From NCBI GenBank assembly GCA_020632495.1, contig JACKFL010000006.1, positions 496,001-560,000 on the forward strand: a stretch of 64,000 nucleotides of DNA, read 5' to 3'. The notes below the pieces were generated by a model. The model did no database searches. It was not told the DNA's origin and saw nothing but the letters and a program-made list of their open reading frames with translations. Below are positions 17,784 through 27,140 of the stretch, one piece after another. The position numbers were made by a program, and so were the translations under genes. This DNA comes from Candidatus Omnitrophota bacterium. Its GTDB lineage: Bacteria > Omnitrophota > Gorgyraeia > Zapsychrales > Zapsychraceae. Each line of letters opens with the position of its first letter. Positions within the stretch are counted from its first letter, which is position 1.

Positions 17784-17990
17784 ATGAAAAAAGAAGACCG
17801 AAACAAACTTCTGAAGGACAAAAAAGTGGTTGAAGAAATCAACCGCCACCTGTGGATCGAAAGCGAGAAGGCCGGCTATGACATCGGCTTCGAGAAGGCG
17901 GCGGAAGACTGGCTGGAGAGATTCTCCAAGGCCTGGCTGGATTATCACAGTCCCAAGAAGAAGCCTACCAAACCAAAGAAATCATCCTGA
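17784..17990 (+). CDS. Small charged protein of unknown function
   Basis: A 68-residue product with 17 lysines. Residues 1-55 look like one amphipathic helical hairpin (KVVEEINRHLWIESEKAGYD and FEKAAEDWLERFSKAWLDYH), followed by a Lys/Pro-rich basic tail that could contact nucleic acid. It has AGGA upstream and lies 35 nt after the previous gene. Confidence 0.6.
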   Translation: MKKEDRNKLLKDKKVVEEINRHLWIESEKAGYDIGFEKAAEDWLERFSKAWLDYHSPKKKPTKPKKSS

Positions 17991-18042
17991 CCGGCATTCC
18001 GCGGCCGCCGAGCCGTGTCCGCGGGCCGGTTACGCAAAATAC

Positions 18043-18070
18043 TTAACAATCAGTCCTTTTCGTGTAGAAT
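18043..18070 (+). promoter_or_regulatory. Candidate promoter of gpmA
   Basis: TTAACA (18043-18048), a 16-nt spacer and TAGAAT (18065-18070), about 48 nt before the gpmA start. Confidence 0.5.
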
Positions 18071-18118
18071 GAAACGCGGATTCAGGAGATAACACAACAG
18101 AGCAGGAGGTTTGGCAAC

Positions 18119-18868
18119 ATGTCGCAGTACAAGATTGTGCTATTACGCCACGGCGAGAGTGTGTGGAACAAGGAAAATAAATTTACCGGCTGGACCGATG
18201 TCGATTTATCGGAGAAAGGCCGCCAGGAAGCGGCGCAGGCCGGACAGACTTTGCTGAAAGAGGGCTACACCTTTGATGTCGCCTACACGTCGGTCCTCAA
18301 ACGCGCCATCCGCACGCTATGGCTTACCCTGGACGGCATGGACCTGATGTGGATTCCGGTCATCCGGGACTGGCGCCTGAACGAACGGCACTATGGGGAT
18401 CTTCAGGGACTTAACAAGTCGGAGACGGCGGCTAAGTTCGGTGAGGATCAGGTGCTCGTGTGGCGGCGCAGTTTCGATACGCCGCCGCCGGAATTATCCA
18501 AGGACGATAAACGATGGCCCGGACATGATCCGCGCTACCGGAATGTGCCTGAGGCGCAGCTGCCGTTGACCGAGAGTTTGAAGACGACGATCGACCGTGT
18601 CATCCCGTATTGGGAGCAGGTCATCGCCCCGGACGTCAAGGCCGGAAAGAAGGTCTTGATCGCGGCACACGGCAACAGCCTGCGGGCGCTGGTCAAATTC
18701 CTGGATAAAGTTTCCGAAGAGGAAATCATCAGCCTGAATATTCCGACAGGCAGCCCGTTGGTTTACGAACTCGACGAGAATCTCAAGCCGTTGAAGCATT
18801 ACTATCTCGGAGACCCCGAGGCGATCGCCAAGGCCCAGGCGGCTGTAGCCAATCAGGGGAAGGCCTAG
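18119..18868 (+). CDS. gpmA: 2,3-bisphosphoglycerate-dependent phosphoglycerate mutase
   Basis: A glycolytic enzyme interconverting 3- and 2-phosphoglycerate through a phosphohistidine. The 249-residue length and motifs are diagnostic: LLRHGESVWNKENKFTGW with the catalytic His, the acid Glu in LNERHYGDLQGLNK, and the second His in IAAHGNSLRALVKFLD. The C-terminal GSPLVYELDENLKP matches the family. ATG 18119 has AGGAGG upstream. Confidence 0.96.
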   Translation: MSQYKIVLLRHGESVWNKENKFTGWTDVDLSEKGRQEAAQAGQTLLKEGYTFDVAYTSVLKRAIRTLWLTLDGMDLMWIPVIRDWRLNERHYGDLQGLNKSETAAKFGEDQVLVWRRSFDTPPPELSKDDKRWPGHDPRYRNVPEAQLPLTESLKTTIDRVIPYWEQVIAPDVKAGKKVLIAAHGNSLRALVKFLDKVSEEEIISLNIPTGSPLVYELDENLKPLKHYYLGDPEAIAKAQAAVANQGKA

Positions 18869-18884
18869 TCACGGGAGCGCGTCC

Positions 18885-19505
18885 ATGAGCGGTGAGACAA
18901 CCGACAAGGCCGGGAAGATCGCCCGTTTGCGGGAGCAAATTGCCGGCTGCCGGCGGTGCGCTCTGCATGAGACCCGCACCCTGACGGTCCCCGGAGAAGG
19001 CGATCCGGACGCGGATATCATGTTCATCGGTGAAGCTCCGGGCCGCAATGAAGACCGGCAGGGCAAACCGTTCGTCGGGCGTGCCGGCGATATCTTCGAT
19101 CGTCTGCTGGCCTCGGTTGAGTTGACCCGCGACCAGATTTATTTATGCAACATTCTCAAGTGCCGGCCGCCCAACAACAGGAATCCGCTGGTCGGCGAAA
19201 TTCAGGCCTGTGTGGGAAGCCTGGACCTGCAGATCAAGATTGTCAACCCCAGCGTCATCGGGACGCTGGGTAATTTCGCCACCATGTACATTCTGGAAAA
19301 GTTCGGTATACCGTTGCGCAAGATCAGCGAGCTGGCCGGCACCAGTCTGGCGGTGGAATCGGAATTCGGTCCGAAGCGGATCGTCCCGCTGTACCACCCG
19401 GCGGTAGCGACGTACAGTCCGACCAAGATCGACACCTTGCTCGAACACTTTCAGGTTTTCCGGGAATCACGTTTGCTCGCCGCGCGGCGGGATCCCGGCG
19501 CATAA
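18885..19505 (+). CDS. Family 4 uracil-DNA glycosylase (4Fe-4S)
   Basis: Removes uracil from DNA to start base-excision repair. The 206-residue protein has the four cluster cysteines of family 4 (CRRC near residue 20; CNILKC and the later CVGSLD Cys near 85-107), motif 1 as GEAPGRNEDRQGKPFVG and motif 2 as YHPAVATYSP. It starts 16 nt after gpmA and is likely read through from it. Confidence 0.92.
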   Translation: MSGETTDKAGKIARLREQIAGCRRCALHETRTLTVPGEGDPDADIMFIGEAPGRNEDRQGKPFVGRAGDIFDRLLASVELTRDQIYLCNILKCRPPNNRNPLVGEIQACVGSLDLQIKIVNPSVIGTLGNFATMYILEKFGIPLRKISELAGTSLAVESEFGPKRIVPLYHPAVATYSPTKIDTLLEHFQVFRESRLLAARRDPGA

Positions 19506-19532
19506 TTTCAATTTAGGAGCGCGGAACATATC

Positions 19533-20540
19533 ATGCCCTCTAAACCACGCCGTCCGGCCAATCAGCACGATGAATATCGCAGCGTATTCCAAAACTGTTC
19601 GCTTCCCATCCTGATCAAAGATTTCTCCGTTCTGCAAAAACTCAAAAAGCAACTCGCGGATGCCCGCTACCGCAGCCTGTCCGCCTATTTGCTCCGCAAT
19701 CGGGACATGATGTTGCGCGTCAACGAGCAGGCTCGTACCGTGGCGGCTAATCAGGCCGCGCTCGAACTTTTCGGGGCGACAAACCTCAGGGAATTGCAGA
19801 GTTATCACAATCAAGCTCCGTCCCGGGATTATCTGCGGGTGCTTTCGCAGGCCATGGCCGCCATGCTCAGCGGAGAGTCGCGATTTGAGGCGGAATTCAA
19901 AACCCGTGCTCTGAACCGCAAGTATTATGACGTGATATTGCGCCTGAACGTCCCTTCGGAGCAAATGAGCTCGCTGAAGCGGGTGATCATCACGCTGCAG
20001 GATATTACGCGCCAGAAACAGTTCGAGCGCAATCTGAAGAAGATGGCGCAGACCGACGGGCTTACGGAATTGTGGAATCACAGCGCCATTCTTCAAAGGC
20101 TGGAGGAGGAGTTCAAGCGCGCCTACCGTTACAACAAGGACCTGTCGTGTCTGATGATCGACCTTGACCATTTTAAAGGCATCAATGATTTGTGCGGTCA
20201 TCAGCGGGGAGACAAGGTCCTGCGCCAGACCGCGCAGATGATCCGCAGTTTTGTCCGCGAAGTGGATATCGTCGGCCGCTACGGCGGGGATGAGTTTCTC
20301 ATTATCCTGCCGGAAACCCCGGCGGACAAGGCGCAGATCGTGGCGGAGCGCCTGGTGAACGTCTTTGACGGATTGACCAACAGCAAAAAAGGCGAGATAT
20401 TCAGCACCATCAGTGTCGGTATCGCCGGCGTTCCCAACAGTACCGCCCGGTCCCCCAAGATGCTGTTGGCCCAGGTCGACCGGGCCATGTACCGTGCGAA
20501 AAAAGCCGGCCGCAATACGTCGGCCGTCGTTTCCACTTAA
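19533..20540 (+). CDS. PAS-GGDEF diguanylate cyclase
   Basis: A 335-residue soluble sensor enzyme that makes cyclic di-GMP. A PAS-type domain occupies about residues 20-165 (NCSLPILIKDFSVLQKLKKQ, then LRVNEQARTVAANQAALELF). The GGDEF domain follows, with LTELWNHSAILQRLEEEF, the metal Asp in LMIDLDHFKGIND, and the active-site YGGDEF at about 250-255. RxxD (REVD) sits exactly five residues before it, the position of the allosteric inhibitory I-site, so product feedback is likely. No transmembrane segment is seen; the signal is unknown. Confidence 0.93.
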   Translation: MPSKPRRPANQHDEYRSVFQNCSLPILIKDFSVLQKLKKQLADARYRSLSAYLLRNRDMMLRVNEQARTVAANQAALELFGATNLRELQSYHNQAPSRDYLRVLSQAMAAMLSGESRFEAEFKTRALNRKYYDVILRLNVPSEQMSSLKRVIITLQDITRQKQFERNLKKMAQTDGLTELWNHSAILQRLEEEFKRAYRYNKDLSCLMIDLDHFKGINDLCGHQRGDKVLRQTAQMIRSFVREVDIVGRYGGDEFLIILPETPADKAQIVAERLVNVFDGLTNSKKGEIFSTISVGIAGVPNSTARSPKMLLAQVDRAMYRAKKAGRNTSAVVST

Positions 20541-20553
20541 CGAGGAGTGAGTC

Positions 20554-21561
20554 ATGGACTTTAAGATACCCGACACCCCGGAGGAATTATTCCGGCAAGG
20601 GTCCAAGAATTTTATGAACATCAACCGCTGGATCCCGCTGGTCGCGATTTTGTTCGTACTGCTGTTTTTTGTGGTTACCAGTTTCTACACGGTGGAACAA
20701 GACGAGGTCGGTGTCATCCGCCGGTTCGGCAAGTATCTGAAGACCACGGAACCCGGGCTGCAGTGGAAGATGCCGTTCGGGATCGATCAGCTCGATAAAG
20801 TCCGCGTGACCCGGATTTTCAAAGAAGAGTTCGGCTTCAGGACCGTCAAGGCCGGCACGCGCACAGAGTATTCCAATAAGTCTTTCGACGAAGAGGCTTT
20901 GATGCTCACCGGCGATCTGAATGTGATTGATGTGTCATGGATCGTGCAGTTCAAAATCAAGGATCCCACCGCACTTTTGTTTAACGTGCGAAATCCCGTC
21001 GAACAGCCTACCAAAACGATTCGGGACCTGTCCGAGTCGGTGATGCGTCAGGTCATCGGGGATTATCGTGTGACCGAGGCGATCACCACCAGCAAAAATG
21101 AAATCGATATGAAGGTGACCCAAAAATTGCAGGAGGCGCTGGACCTTTACAAAAGCGGCATTCAGGTGACGCAGGTCAAATTGCAGGAGGTTCTGCCGCC
21201 GAAGCCCGTGGCCAAGTCGTTCAACGAGGTCAATGAGGCCGAACAGGAGCGGCAGAAGGTCATCAATCAGGCATGGGAGGCCTACAACAAGGTGATCCCC
21301 AAGGCGCGCGGCCAGGCCAAGCAGACGGTCCGCGAAGCGGAAGGGTACGCCTTGTCGAAAATCAAGGTCGCCGAGGGGGACGCCGCGAAATTCAGCGAAA
21401 CCTGGAAGGCGTACAAAGAGGCCAAGGATGTCACACAGCGCCGGATGTATCTGGAAACCCTGGAAGAAATCCTGCCGCGGGTGGGCCGGATATATGTTTT
21501 TGAGCCGGAGGCCAATCAGGTGATCCCGTTGTTGAATCTCGGAAACGCAGGGGGGTTGTGA
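20554..21561 (+). CDS. hflK: FtsH protease modulator HflK-like (SPFH domain)
   Basis: A 335-residue membrane-anchored SPFH protein. One TM segment at about residues 29-48 is followed by the band-7 domain (EQDEVGVIRRFGKYLKTTEP, GLQWKMPFGID) and a helical region rich in Ala and charged residues (AEQERQKVINQAWEAYNKVI). HflK and HflC assemble into a large cage around the FtsH protease in the inner membrane. The stop overlaps the hflC start by 1 nt, matching the conserved pair. Confidence 0.92.
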   Translation: MDFKIPDTPEELFRQGSKNFMNINRWIPLVAILFVLLFFVVTSFYTVEQDEVGVIRRFGKYLKTTEPGLQWKMPFGIDQLDKVRVTRIFKEEFGFRTVKAGTRTEYSNKSFDEEALMLTGDLNVIDVSWIVQFKIKDPTALLFNVRNPVEQPTKTIRDLSESVMRQVIGDYRVTEAITTSKNEIDMKVTQKLQEALDLYKSGIQVTQVKLQEVLPPKPVAKSFNEVNEAEQERQKVINQAWEAYNKVIPKARGQAKQTVREAEGYALSKIKVAEGDAAKFSETWKAYKEAKDVTQRRMYLETLEEILPRVGRIYVFEPEANQVIPLLNLGNAGGL

Positions 21562-22529
21562 TGAAAGGAATGCTGTCTATCATACTGGGGTTGTTGTTGG
21601 CGGTCACGGTGCTGGTGCTTTCCGGCGCCTTGTATGTCGTCGACGAAACGCAGCAGGTCGTGGTTACCAAATTCGGCCAGTTGGTCGGCAAGCCCAAGAC
21701 GGAGGCCGGTCTGTACTGGAAATTTCCATGGGAACAAGCCAACTATTTCGACAAACGCATTTTGGAATGGGACGGCGATGCCAACGAAATCCCGACGCTC
21801 GACAAACGCTATATTTGGGTGGATACGATGGCCCGCTGGAAAATCGTCGACCCGTTGCGTTTCATGCAGTCGGTCCGTACCGAACCCAGCGCGCAAAGCC
21901 GGCTGGATGATCTCATCGACGCGGCCACGCGTGAAGTCATCTCGCGGCACCGGCTGATCGAAGTGATTCGTTCCTCCAACCGAATCCTCGAGGATCAGAA
22001 TCAGGAGGAGGGGGAAACGCAGACCATGGCGGAGCGGGGCGAGACCGAGCTGGCGCCCATCGGCCTGGGACGGGAAGAATTGGCCCGCCGCATATCGCTG
22101 CGCGCGGCGGAGACGACCCCGCAGTTCGGAATACAACTTGTCGATGTCCGCATCAAGCGCATCAACTACAAGGAAGAGGTCCGGCAGAAGGTGTATGAGC
22201 GGATGATTTCCGAACGCAAAAGGGCCGCCGAGATGTTTCGCGCGGAAGGCCAGGGAAAGAAGGCGGAAATCGAAGGGCAAATGGTCAAGGAGCTGAAGGA
22301 AATTCAGTCCGAAGCCTACCGCGAGGCGCAGCTGCTGAAAGGCAAGGCGGACGCGCAGGCAATTCAGATCTACGCCGATGCGTATAACCAGGACCCCGAA
22401 TTTTATTCCTTCGTCAAGACGCTGGAAACCTATCGTAAGACAGTCAATAAGGAAACGCAATTGATCCTGTCGACCGACAGTACCTATTTCAAAGTTTTAA
22501 ACGGCGGGTGGGAAGGGGCCGCGGAGTAA
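21561..22529 (+). CDS. hflC: FtsH protease modulator HflC-like (SPFH domain)
   Basis: A 322-residue partner of HflK. It has one N-terminal TM segment (about 4-26), the band-7 core (VDETQQVVVTKFGQ, WKFPWEQANYFDKRIL, PTLDKRYIWVDTMARWKI), the HflC-typical QLVDVRIKRINYKEEVRQKV, and the C-terminal coiled region ending in YRKTVNKETQLILSTDSTYF. The start at ATG 21561 shares its A with the hflK TGA, so translation is coupled. Confidence 0.93.
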   Translation: MKGMLSIILGLLLAVTVLVLSGALYVVDETQQVVVTKFGQLVGKPKTEAGLYWKFPWEQANYFDKRILEWDGDANEIPTLDKRYIWVDTMARWKIVDPLRFMQSVRTEPSAQSRLDDLIDAATREVISRHRLIEVIRSSNRILEDQNQEEGETQTMAERGETELAPIGLGREELARRISLRAAETTPQFGIQLVDVRIKRINYKEEVRQKVYERMISERKRAAEMFRAEGQGKKAEIEGQMVKELKEIQSEAYREAQLLKGKADAQAIQIYADAYNQDPEFYSFVKTLETYRKTVNKETQLILSTDSTYFKVLNGGWEGAAE

Positions 22530-22599
22530 GGCTGTCCCGGCGGCGACCGGTAGGTGAAGACCGTGGCGCGCCGGCGGTCCGCGGGCTTCTCATGTCTTC

Positions 22600-23472
22600 A
22601 TGAAAAAATATTCCGACTCACATGAAGTGACCTTTGCCTTGAAGAAGACCGTGCCCGGACAACTCGAAATCCTGCGCCGGCTTTTGATCGGCCGTGGGGC
22701 CAAGCCCGAGTCGGTCGTAGAATCCAGTTTCAGCGGCAGTGAACGTCTCACGGTGTATTTCACGGATGCGGAGCGGGCGCGCAAGTTTCGCGGTAAAGTC
22801 GTTCCGCTGGGTCTTAAGAATGTCCGGATCACTCAAAAGACCGTAAAGGCCCGTGATTGGCAGACCGTATGGAAGCAGGAATACAAACCTTTCGCTCTTA
22901 CCCCGCGTTTCGAAGTGGTCCCTTATGGATACCGGAAGACCCACCGCAGCCGCGGACGTGAACCGGTTTACATCGATACGAGCTATGCCTTCGGCACCGG
23001 TCTTCACGCGACCACACGTTTTATGGCTTCCTTTGTCGAGCGCTGTGCGGGGCGCTACGACAGTTTTCTCGATATCGGAACCGGGACCGGGATCCTCGCG
23101 ATTTTGGCTCTAAAATGCGGGGCCTGCGAGGTAACGGCCATCGACCTGCGCCGCGATATTGTTGAAATCGCGAACATGAATTTTAGAGAAAACGGATTTC
23201 CGGCACAGCGCGCGCGGGCGATTGATTTTCAGAAGTTCCGCATGTCCCGCCGTTACGACTTTGTGGCCGCCAATCTCGTTACTCTGGATTTGATCGCGTT
23301 TCGCAAGTCCCTCGTAAGTCTGGTCAAAAAGGGAGGGTATTTGGCGGTGTCGGGGATATCGTTGGCGCTTTATCCCGAATTGCGCGCGGCGTTTGACGGA
23401 CTGCCCATACGTTGCCTGAAAGTCGAAAAGGGTGAGGGCTGGCACGCGTTGCTGTTTCGGAGAAACGTCTGA
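22600..23472 (+). CDS. prmA: Ribosomal protein L11 methyltransferase (PrmA-like)
   Basis: SAM-dependent trimethylation of ribosomal protein L11 is the family role. The 290-residue product has the small N-terminal substrate-recognition domain (about 1-100), the linker motif AFGTGLHATTRF (AFGTGTHPTT in most members) and the SAM-binding FLDIGTGTGILAILALK. The catalytic-core DFVAANLVTLDLIA replaces the usual NPY/NLL-type motif. No Shine-Dalgarno is obvious before ATG 22600. A short release-factor-like gene follows 1 nt later. Confidence 0.87.
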   Translation: MKKYSDSHEVTFALKKTVPGQLEILRRLLIGRGAKPESVVESSFSGSERLTVYFTDAERARKFRGKVVPLGLKNVRITQKTVKARDWQTVWKQEYKPFALTPRFEVVPYGYRKTHRSRGREPVYIDTSYAFGTGLHATTRFMASFVERCAGRYDSFLDIGTGTGILAILALKCGACEVTAIDLRRDIVEIANMNFRENGFPAQRARAIDFQKFRMSRRYDFVAANLVTLDLIAFRKSLVSLVKKGGYLAVSGISLALYPELRAAFDGLPIRCLKVEKGEGWHALLFRRNV

Positions 23473-23473
23473 C

Positions 23474-23902
23474 ATGCCGTCATCCTTTGTGCAATCTCAG
23501 CAGGACCGCGAGCTGCGTCGCCGCATGCGGCAGGCCGGGATTTATGAAAAGGATTTAAACGAAACCTTTATCCATTCCTCCGGTCCGGGCGGGCAGAACG
23601 TCAATAAGGTCGCCACGTGCGTGGTTCTGGTGCATACCCCGACGGCGATTCAGGTCAAATGTCAAACCGCGCGGACACAACGGCAGAACCGTTGTCTGGC
23701 CAGGGATTTGTTGCTGGAGAAAATCCTGCGGCGGCGGGAGGAAGAGTCCCGGCAAGCCCGGGCGCGCGAAGAGAAACTCAAACGGCAAAAACGTAAGCGC
23801 TCCAAGAAATCCAAAGAGGCCATGTTGGAAGATAAACGGCGGCAGGGCGACAAAAAGAAGAACCGGCGGAAGGTCGGCCGGGAGCGATGGCAGGACGATT
23901 GA
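23474..23902 (+). CDS. Short class-I release-factor-like protein (GGQ)
   Basis: The 142-residue product contains only the peptidyl-hydrolase domain of class I release factors. The catalytic GGQ is in HSSGPGGQNVNKVAT and is followed by VLVHTPTAIQVKCQTARTQ. The C-terminal third is a very basic helix (KRQKRKRSKKSKEAMLEDKR). Codon-recognition domains are absent, as in ArfB/YaeJ and the C12orf65-like rescue factors, which free stalled ribosomes using their basic tail. It is 1 nt from prmA and overlaps the following transporter. Confidence 0.88.
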   Translation: MPSSFVQSQQDRELRRRMRQAGIYEKDLNETFIHSSGPGGQNVNKVATCVVLVHTPTAIQVKCQTARTQRQNRCLARDLLLEKILRRREEESRQARAREEKLKRQKRKRSKKSKEAMLEDKRRQGDKKKNRRKVGRERWQDD

Positions 23903-25053
23903 TGCAAGAACCTTCCGGACCCGTACCGTTCCGTTTCAACTGGCAGGAATTCTCCGGATCTTTAGGCGATTTGGGATTGTTCATCCCGCTGGTGCTCGCC
24001 ATGACCGTTGCCGCCGACCTGGATATCGGCATTGTCCTGATCATGGCCGGTCTTATGAACGTCATCACGGGACTGGTTTTCCGATTGCCGATTCCCGTCC
24101 AGCCCATGAAGGCCATGGCGGCTGTGGTGATCGCCGAGTCAATGATGAAGGATGAGCTTTTTGCCGCCGGGATTATGCTCAGCGTGATCTTGCTGTGCAT
24201 GACCCGCTGGATCGACTGGGTGAACCGGTGTATCCCCCGGTTTGTGGTTCGGGGGATTCAGTTCGGGATCGGTGTCAAGCTGGTGTTAAAGGCATGTGAA
24301 TGGCTCGGCGGATTGTCGGGATGGGGCTGGGACAGTTGGTGTATCGCGGTGATCGTAGGTATCGTGCTGTTACTCATGCAACTCTACAACAAACCGGGAC
24401 TTGTCGCCGTCTTCGGCGCGGGTTTCTTGCTGCTGTTGTGCGATCAACCGCAGGTCTATCGCGAGTTGACCGTGCAATTTCCCGAATGGCAGTGGACCAT
24501 CCCCGGATGGTGGGCGTTCAAACACGGTTTATACAAGGGCGTCCTGCCGCAGCTGCCGTTGACATTGTTAAACTCGGTGGTGGCGGTGTGCGCGTTGAGC
24601 GAAAGTTATTTTCCAGGCCGCGGCGTGACCCCGCGCAAAATGACGGCCAGCGTCGGGTTGATGAATTTATTGGCGGTCCCTTTCGGCGGCATTCCGATGT
24701 GTCATGGGGCCGGTGGATTGGCCGCGCAATACCGTTTCGGCGCGCGTACCGGCGGCAGTGTCATTATGCTGGGCGGTCTGAAGATTCTGGTGGGACTTTT
24801 GTTCGGCAACGCGCTGTTTCAGTTGTTGCAGTCTTATCCGATATCCATTCTGGGAGTAATGCTTGTCTTTGCCGGCGGCGAATTGATGTGGTCCACCCGG
24901 CGGTCGTTGCTCAGCAAGCGCGGGGCGGTGGTTGTTCTGGGGACAGCGGCCGTGATCGTATGGAAGAATACGTTTGAAGGATTTCTGGCGGGACTGGTCC
25001 TGGCGGCCGTGGTCCATTTGGTGACGGGAGGGAATGGTAATGACGAGTCATGA
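23887..25053 (+). CDS. MOT1-type molybdate (or sulfate) transporter
   Basis: A 388-residue membrane protein with about ten TM segments. Two family motifs are visible: EFSGSLGDLGLFIPLVLAM near residue 21 and PIPVQPMKAMAAVVIAE near 67-83. MOT1/SulP-related proteins import molybdate. The adjacent moaC (molybdenum cofactor synthesis) supports molybdate here, though that is context rather than proof. ATG 23887 has GGGAG upstream and overlaps the preceding gene by 16 nt. An ATG at 23902 that overlaps the preceding stop is an alternative. Confidence 0.82.
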   Translation: MAGRLMQEPSGPVPFRFNWQEFSGSLGDLGLFIPLVLAMTVAADLDIGIVLIMAGLMNVITGLVFRLPIPVQPMKAMAAVVIAESMMKDELFAAGIMLSVILLCMTRWIDWVNRCIPRFVVRGIQFGIGVKLVLKACEWLGGLSGWGWDSWCIAVIVGIVLLLMQLYNKPGLVAVFGAGFLLLLCDQPQVYRELTVQFPEWQWTIPGWWAFKHGLYKGVLPQLPLTLLNSVVAVCALSESYFPGRGVTPRKMTASVGLMNLLAVPFGGIPMCHGAGGLAAQYRFGARTGGSVIMLGGLKILVGLLFGNALFQLLQSYPISILGVMLVFAGGELMWSTRRSLLSKRGAVVVLGTAAVIVWKNTFEGFLAGLVLAAVVHLVTGGNGNDES

Positions 25054-25513
25054 TAATATTTCCGAAGGGGCGGGCATGGTGGACGTTACCGCCAAGGCGG
25101 TAACGCAGCGCCGGGCCGTTGCCCGGTCCACGGTACGATTGGGGCCCAAGGCGTATGACGCGCTGGTCTCCGGTCAAAATCCGAAGGGAGACGTTCTGGC
25201 TACCGCCAAGGTCGCCGGTGTGATGGCGGCCAAGGCCACGCCCAGCATCGTTCCGTTGTGCCATCCTTTGGAGTTAGGCAAGGTTCGCGTTGATATCGAA
25301 CAAGACGCGGCGCAGCACTCCGTACATATAACCGCGGAGGTGGCGTATCACGGGCGGACGGGGGTGGAAATGGAGGCCTTGACCGCGGTCTGTGCGGCGG
25401 CCCTGACTGTTTATGACATGCTGAAGTGGGCGGATAAGGGTATGGTGATCACGGACACGCGCTTATTACACAAGAGCGGCGGTAAAAGCGGTGACTATGA
25501 CGTCGACGCTTGA
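25040..25513 (+). CDS. moaC: Cyclic pyranopterin monophosphate synthase MoaC
   Basis: Acts with the radical SAM protein MoaA to convert GTP into cyclic pyranopterin monophosphate, the first stage of molybdenum cofactor synthesis. The roughly 157-residue protein has MVDVTAKAVTQRRAVA, the active-site PLCHPLELGKVRV, YHGRTGVEMEALTAV and the closing KSGGKSGDY. ATG 25040 has GGAGG 8 nt upstream and is preferred over ATG 25034. It overlaps the end of the transporter gene. No other moa gene is in the window. Confidence 0.95.
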   Translation: MTSHDNISEGAGMVDVTAKAVTQRRAVARSTVRLGPKAYDALVSGQNPKGDVLATAKVAGVMAAKATPSIVPLCHPLELGKVRVDIEQDAAQHSVHITAEVAYHGRTGVEMEALTAVCAAALTVYDMLKWADKGMVITDTRLLHKSGGKSGDYDVDA

Positions 25514-27140
25514 GCAGCGCAAGACCGGAACGCGGTTCAATCAAAGTTTACTTCTCAGAACCGGAGCCGTTATTGCTTTGTTGGCGATCGTTGTGGGGAT
25601 CGGCTTGCGTTTTTTCCGTATCACGGAGAACACGTTTGTCTTCTATGACGAAGGCATGTGGTTATTGCAGGGCCGGGATTTGGTCGAGGTCATGGAGAGA
25701 TCGGGCGCGGCCGGGAACCCGTCGTCCGGACACCTGATCGATGCCGCGTTTCATCTGTCATTGCGGACGGGCAAGGCCCTGTGGGCATTTATGAGCATGC
25801 TGCGCGGTTTCTTCGTGGGGGCCGACGGCTTCTTTTTCACGCGCGTCATATCGGCAGTCGCCGGGACGGCGACGATTGGACTGACATTTCTTTTTGCCCG
25901 GCGTTTTTATGCGTCGACGACTATCGGATTGCTGGCGGCGGCCGTGTTGGCCGTGATGCCGACGCATATTTTCTATTCCCGTCTGGCGCTGCAGGAAGCA
26001 TATTCAGCCTGCTTCTTCCTATTGGGGATGTACTTGTACGTGTTCGGAAGGCGCGTTTCATGGGGGACGTTTTTTTCCGGGGTGTGCTTTGCTTCTGTGT
26101 TCTTTGTGAATTACCGCATGATCATCATTCCTTTCTTTGTTGCCGCTGCGGAGATATATTTAAGCCTCACGCAGGGGCGTCGTCCGTCGGTCATCAAGTG
26201 GATATGCTCCACAGCGGTCTTTTTGGGATTGGTGTTCGGTATCGGCGCTCTCGACGGGGCGGCCAACCTGCGTGTCACATTCGGTTGGATGTTTCATCAG
26301 GGTGAGTTGGCCAAAGGATCATTCGCGCCGTTGAATCTGCTGTCGTACCCGTACTACATGTTGACATTCGAGGGGGTCCTCTTCAGTCTTCTGTTTTGGG
26401 CCAACGGATATTTTCTGTGGAAGGGAGAGCGGCGCGCCATTTTTCCGTGGGTGACGGTCCTGGTTTTTATGGCGGTCTTTTCTTTGCCGCAAGAAAAGGG
26501 GGTCCGCTACCTGACCAGCGCTCTTCCGTTTATCGCCGTGGCCGCGGCGTGGTCGGGTTGGCGCATGTTCAGCGGCTTCCCGTCGCGGCGCGTCCGATGG
26601 GGCATAATCGCGGGGGTTTCGGTCATGACGGCGGGGATGATCGGGAACGGAATCCGGGTGGCCGGTTTTAACAACGCTTACCAGGCAGCGATATCGGATA
26701 TAAGGCATGAGCAGCCGGACGCCAAATTTGTTTCAACCCAGAGCATGATCCAAAAACTCTACGTCGCCGACCCCCGGGACGTGATGGAGTTTCGCTATCA
26801 CATGAATTACCTGGCGTTCCTGAACGGTCAGGGTTACCGCTATCTGGTTATCGACCCGCAGGCGTACGTATCATTTACGGAAAATGATTTGCGGTTTGAA
26901 CAGAAACTGAAAGGCTTCCTGGATTTTATCGAAAAGAACGTCGAACCGGAGCGCGAGTACGGGCATTTCAGCCGGCCGTTGCTGAAGCGTTTTGTTCTGG
27001 AACACAATGAACATCTCGGGCGGTCGCTGGCCTTTATCCGGGACAGCGAGGAACAGGGATTCGGTAAACTGCGCGTGTATGATCTCAACAAGGTCCTTTT
27101 CATCATGAAAATGGCGGTGGCACAATGGCAAAAAACATAG
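25497..27140 (+). CDS. Membrane glycosyltransferase of the PMT/ArnT (GT-C) type
   Basis: A 547-residue integral membrane protein. An N-terminal TM segment is followed by an acidic motif in the first loop (FVFYDEGMWLLQGRDL), as in GT-C enzymes that use lipid-linked sugar donors. About ten further hydrophobic segments follow, including a VMPTHIFYSRLALQEAYSAC loop, and a soluble C-terminal domain of about 150 residues. The acceptor is unknown. ATG 25497 (GTG 25491 is an alternative) lies inside moaC and the 3' end overlaps apbE by 16 nt. Confidence 0.75.
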   Translation: MTSTLEQRKTGTRFNQSLLLRTGAVIALLAIVVGIGLRFFRITENTFVFYDEGMWLLQGRDLVEVMERSGAAGNPSSGHLIDAAFHLSLRTGKALWAFMSMLRGFFVGADGFFFTRVISAVAGTATIGLTFLFARRFYASTTIGLLAAAVLAVMPTHIFYSRLALQEAYSACFFLLGMYLYVFGRRVSWGTFFSGVCFASVFFVNYRMIIIPFFVAAAEIYLSLTQGRRPSVIKWICSTAVFLGLVFGIGALDGAANLRVTFGWMFHQGELAKGSFAPLNLLSYPYYMLTFEGVLFSLLFWANGYFLWKGERRAIFPWVTVLVFMAVFSLPQEKGVRYLTSALPFIAVAAAWSGWRMFSGFPSRRVRWGIIAGVSVMTAGMIGNGIRVAGFNNAYQAAISDIRHEQPDAKFVSTQSMIQKLYVADPRDVMEFRYHMNYLAFLNGQGYRYLVIDPQAYVSFTENDLRFEQKLKGFLDFIEKNVEPEREYGHFSRPLLKRFVLEHNEHLGRSLAFIRDSEEQGFGKLRVYDLNKVLFIMKMAVAQWQKT

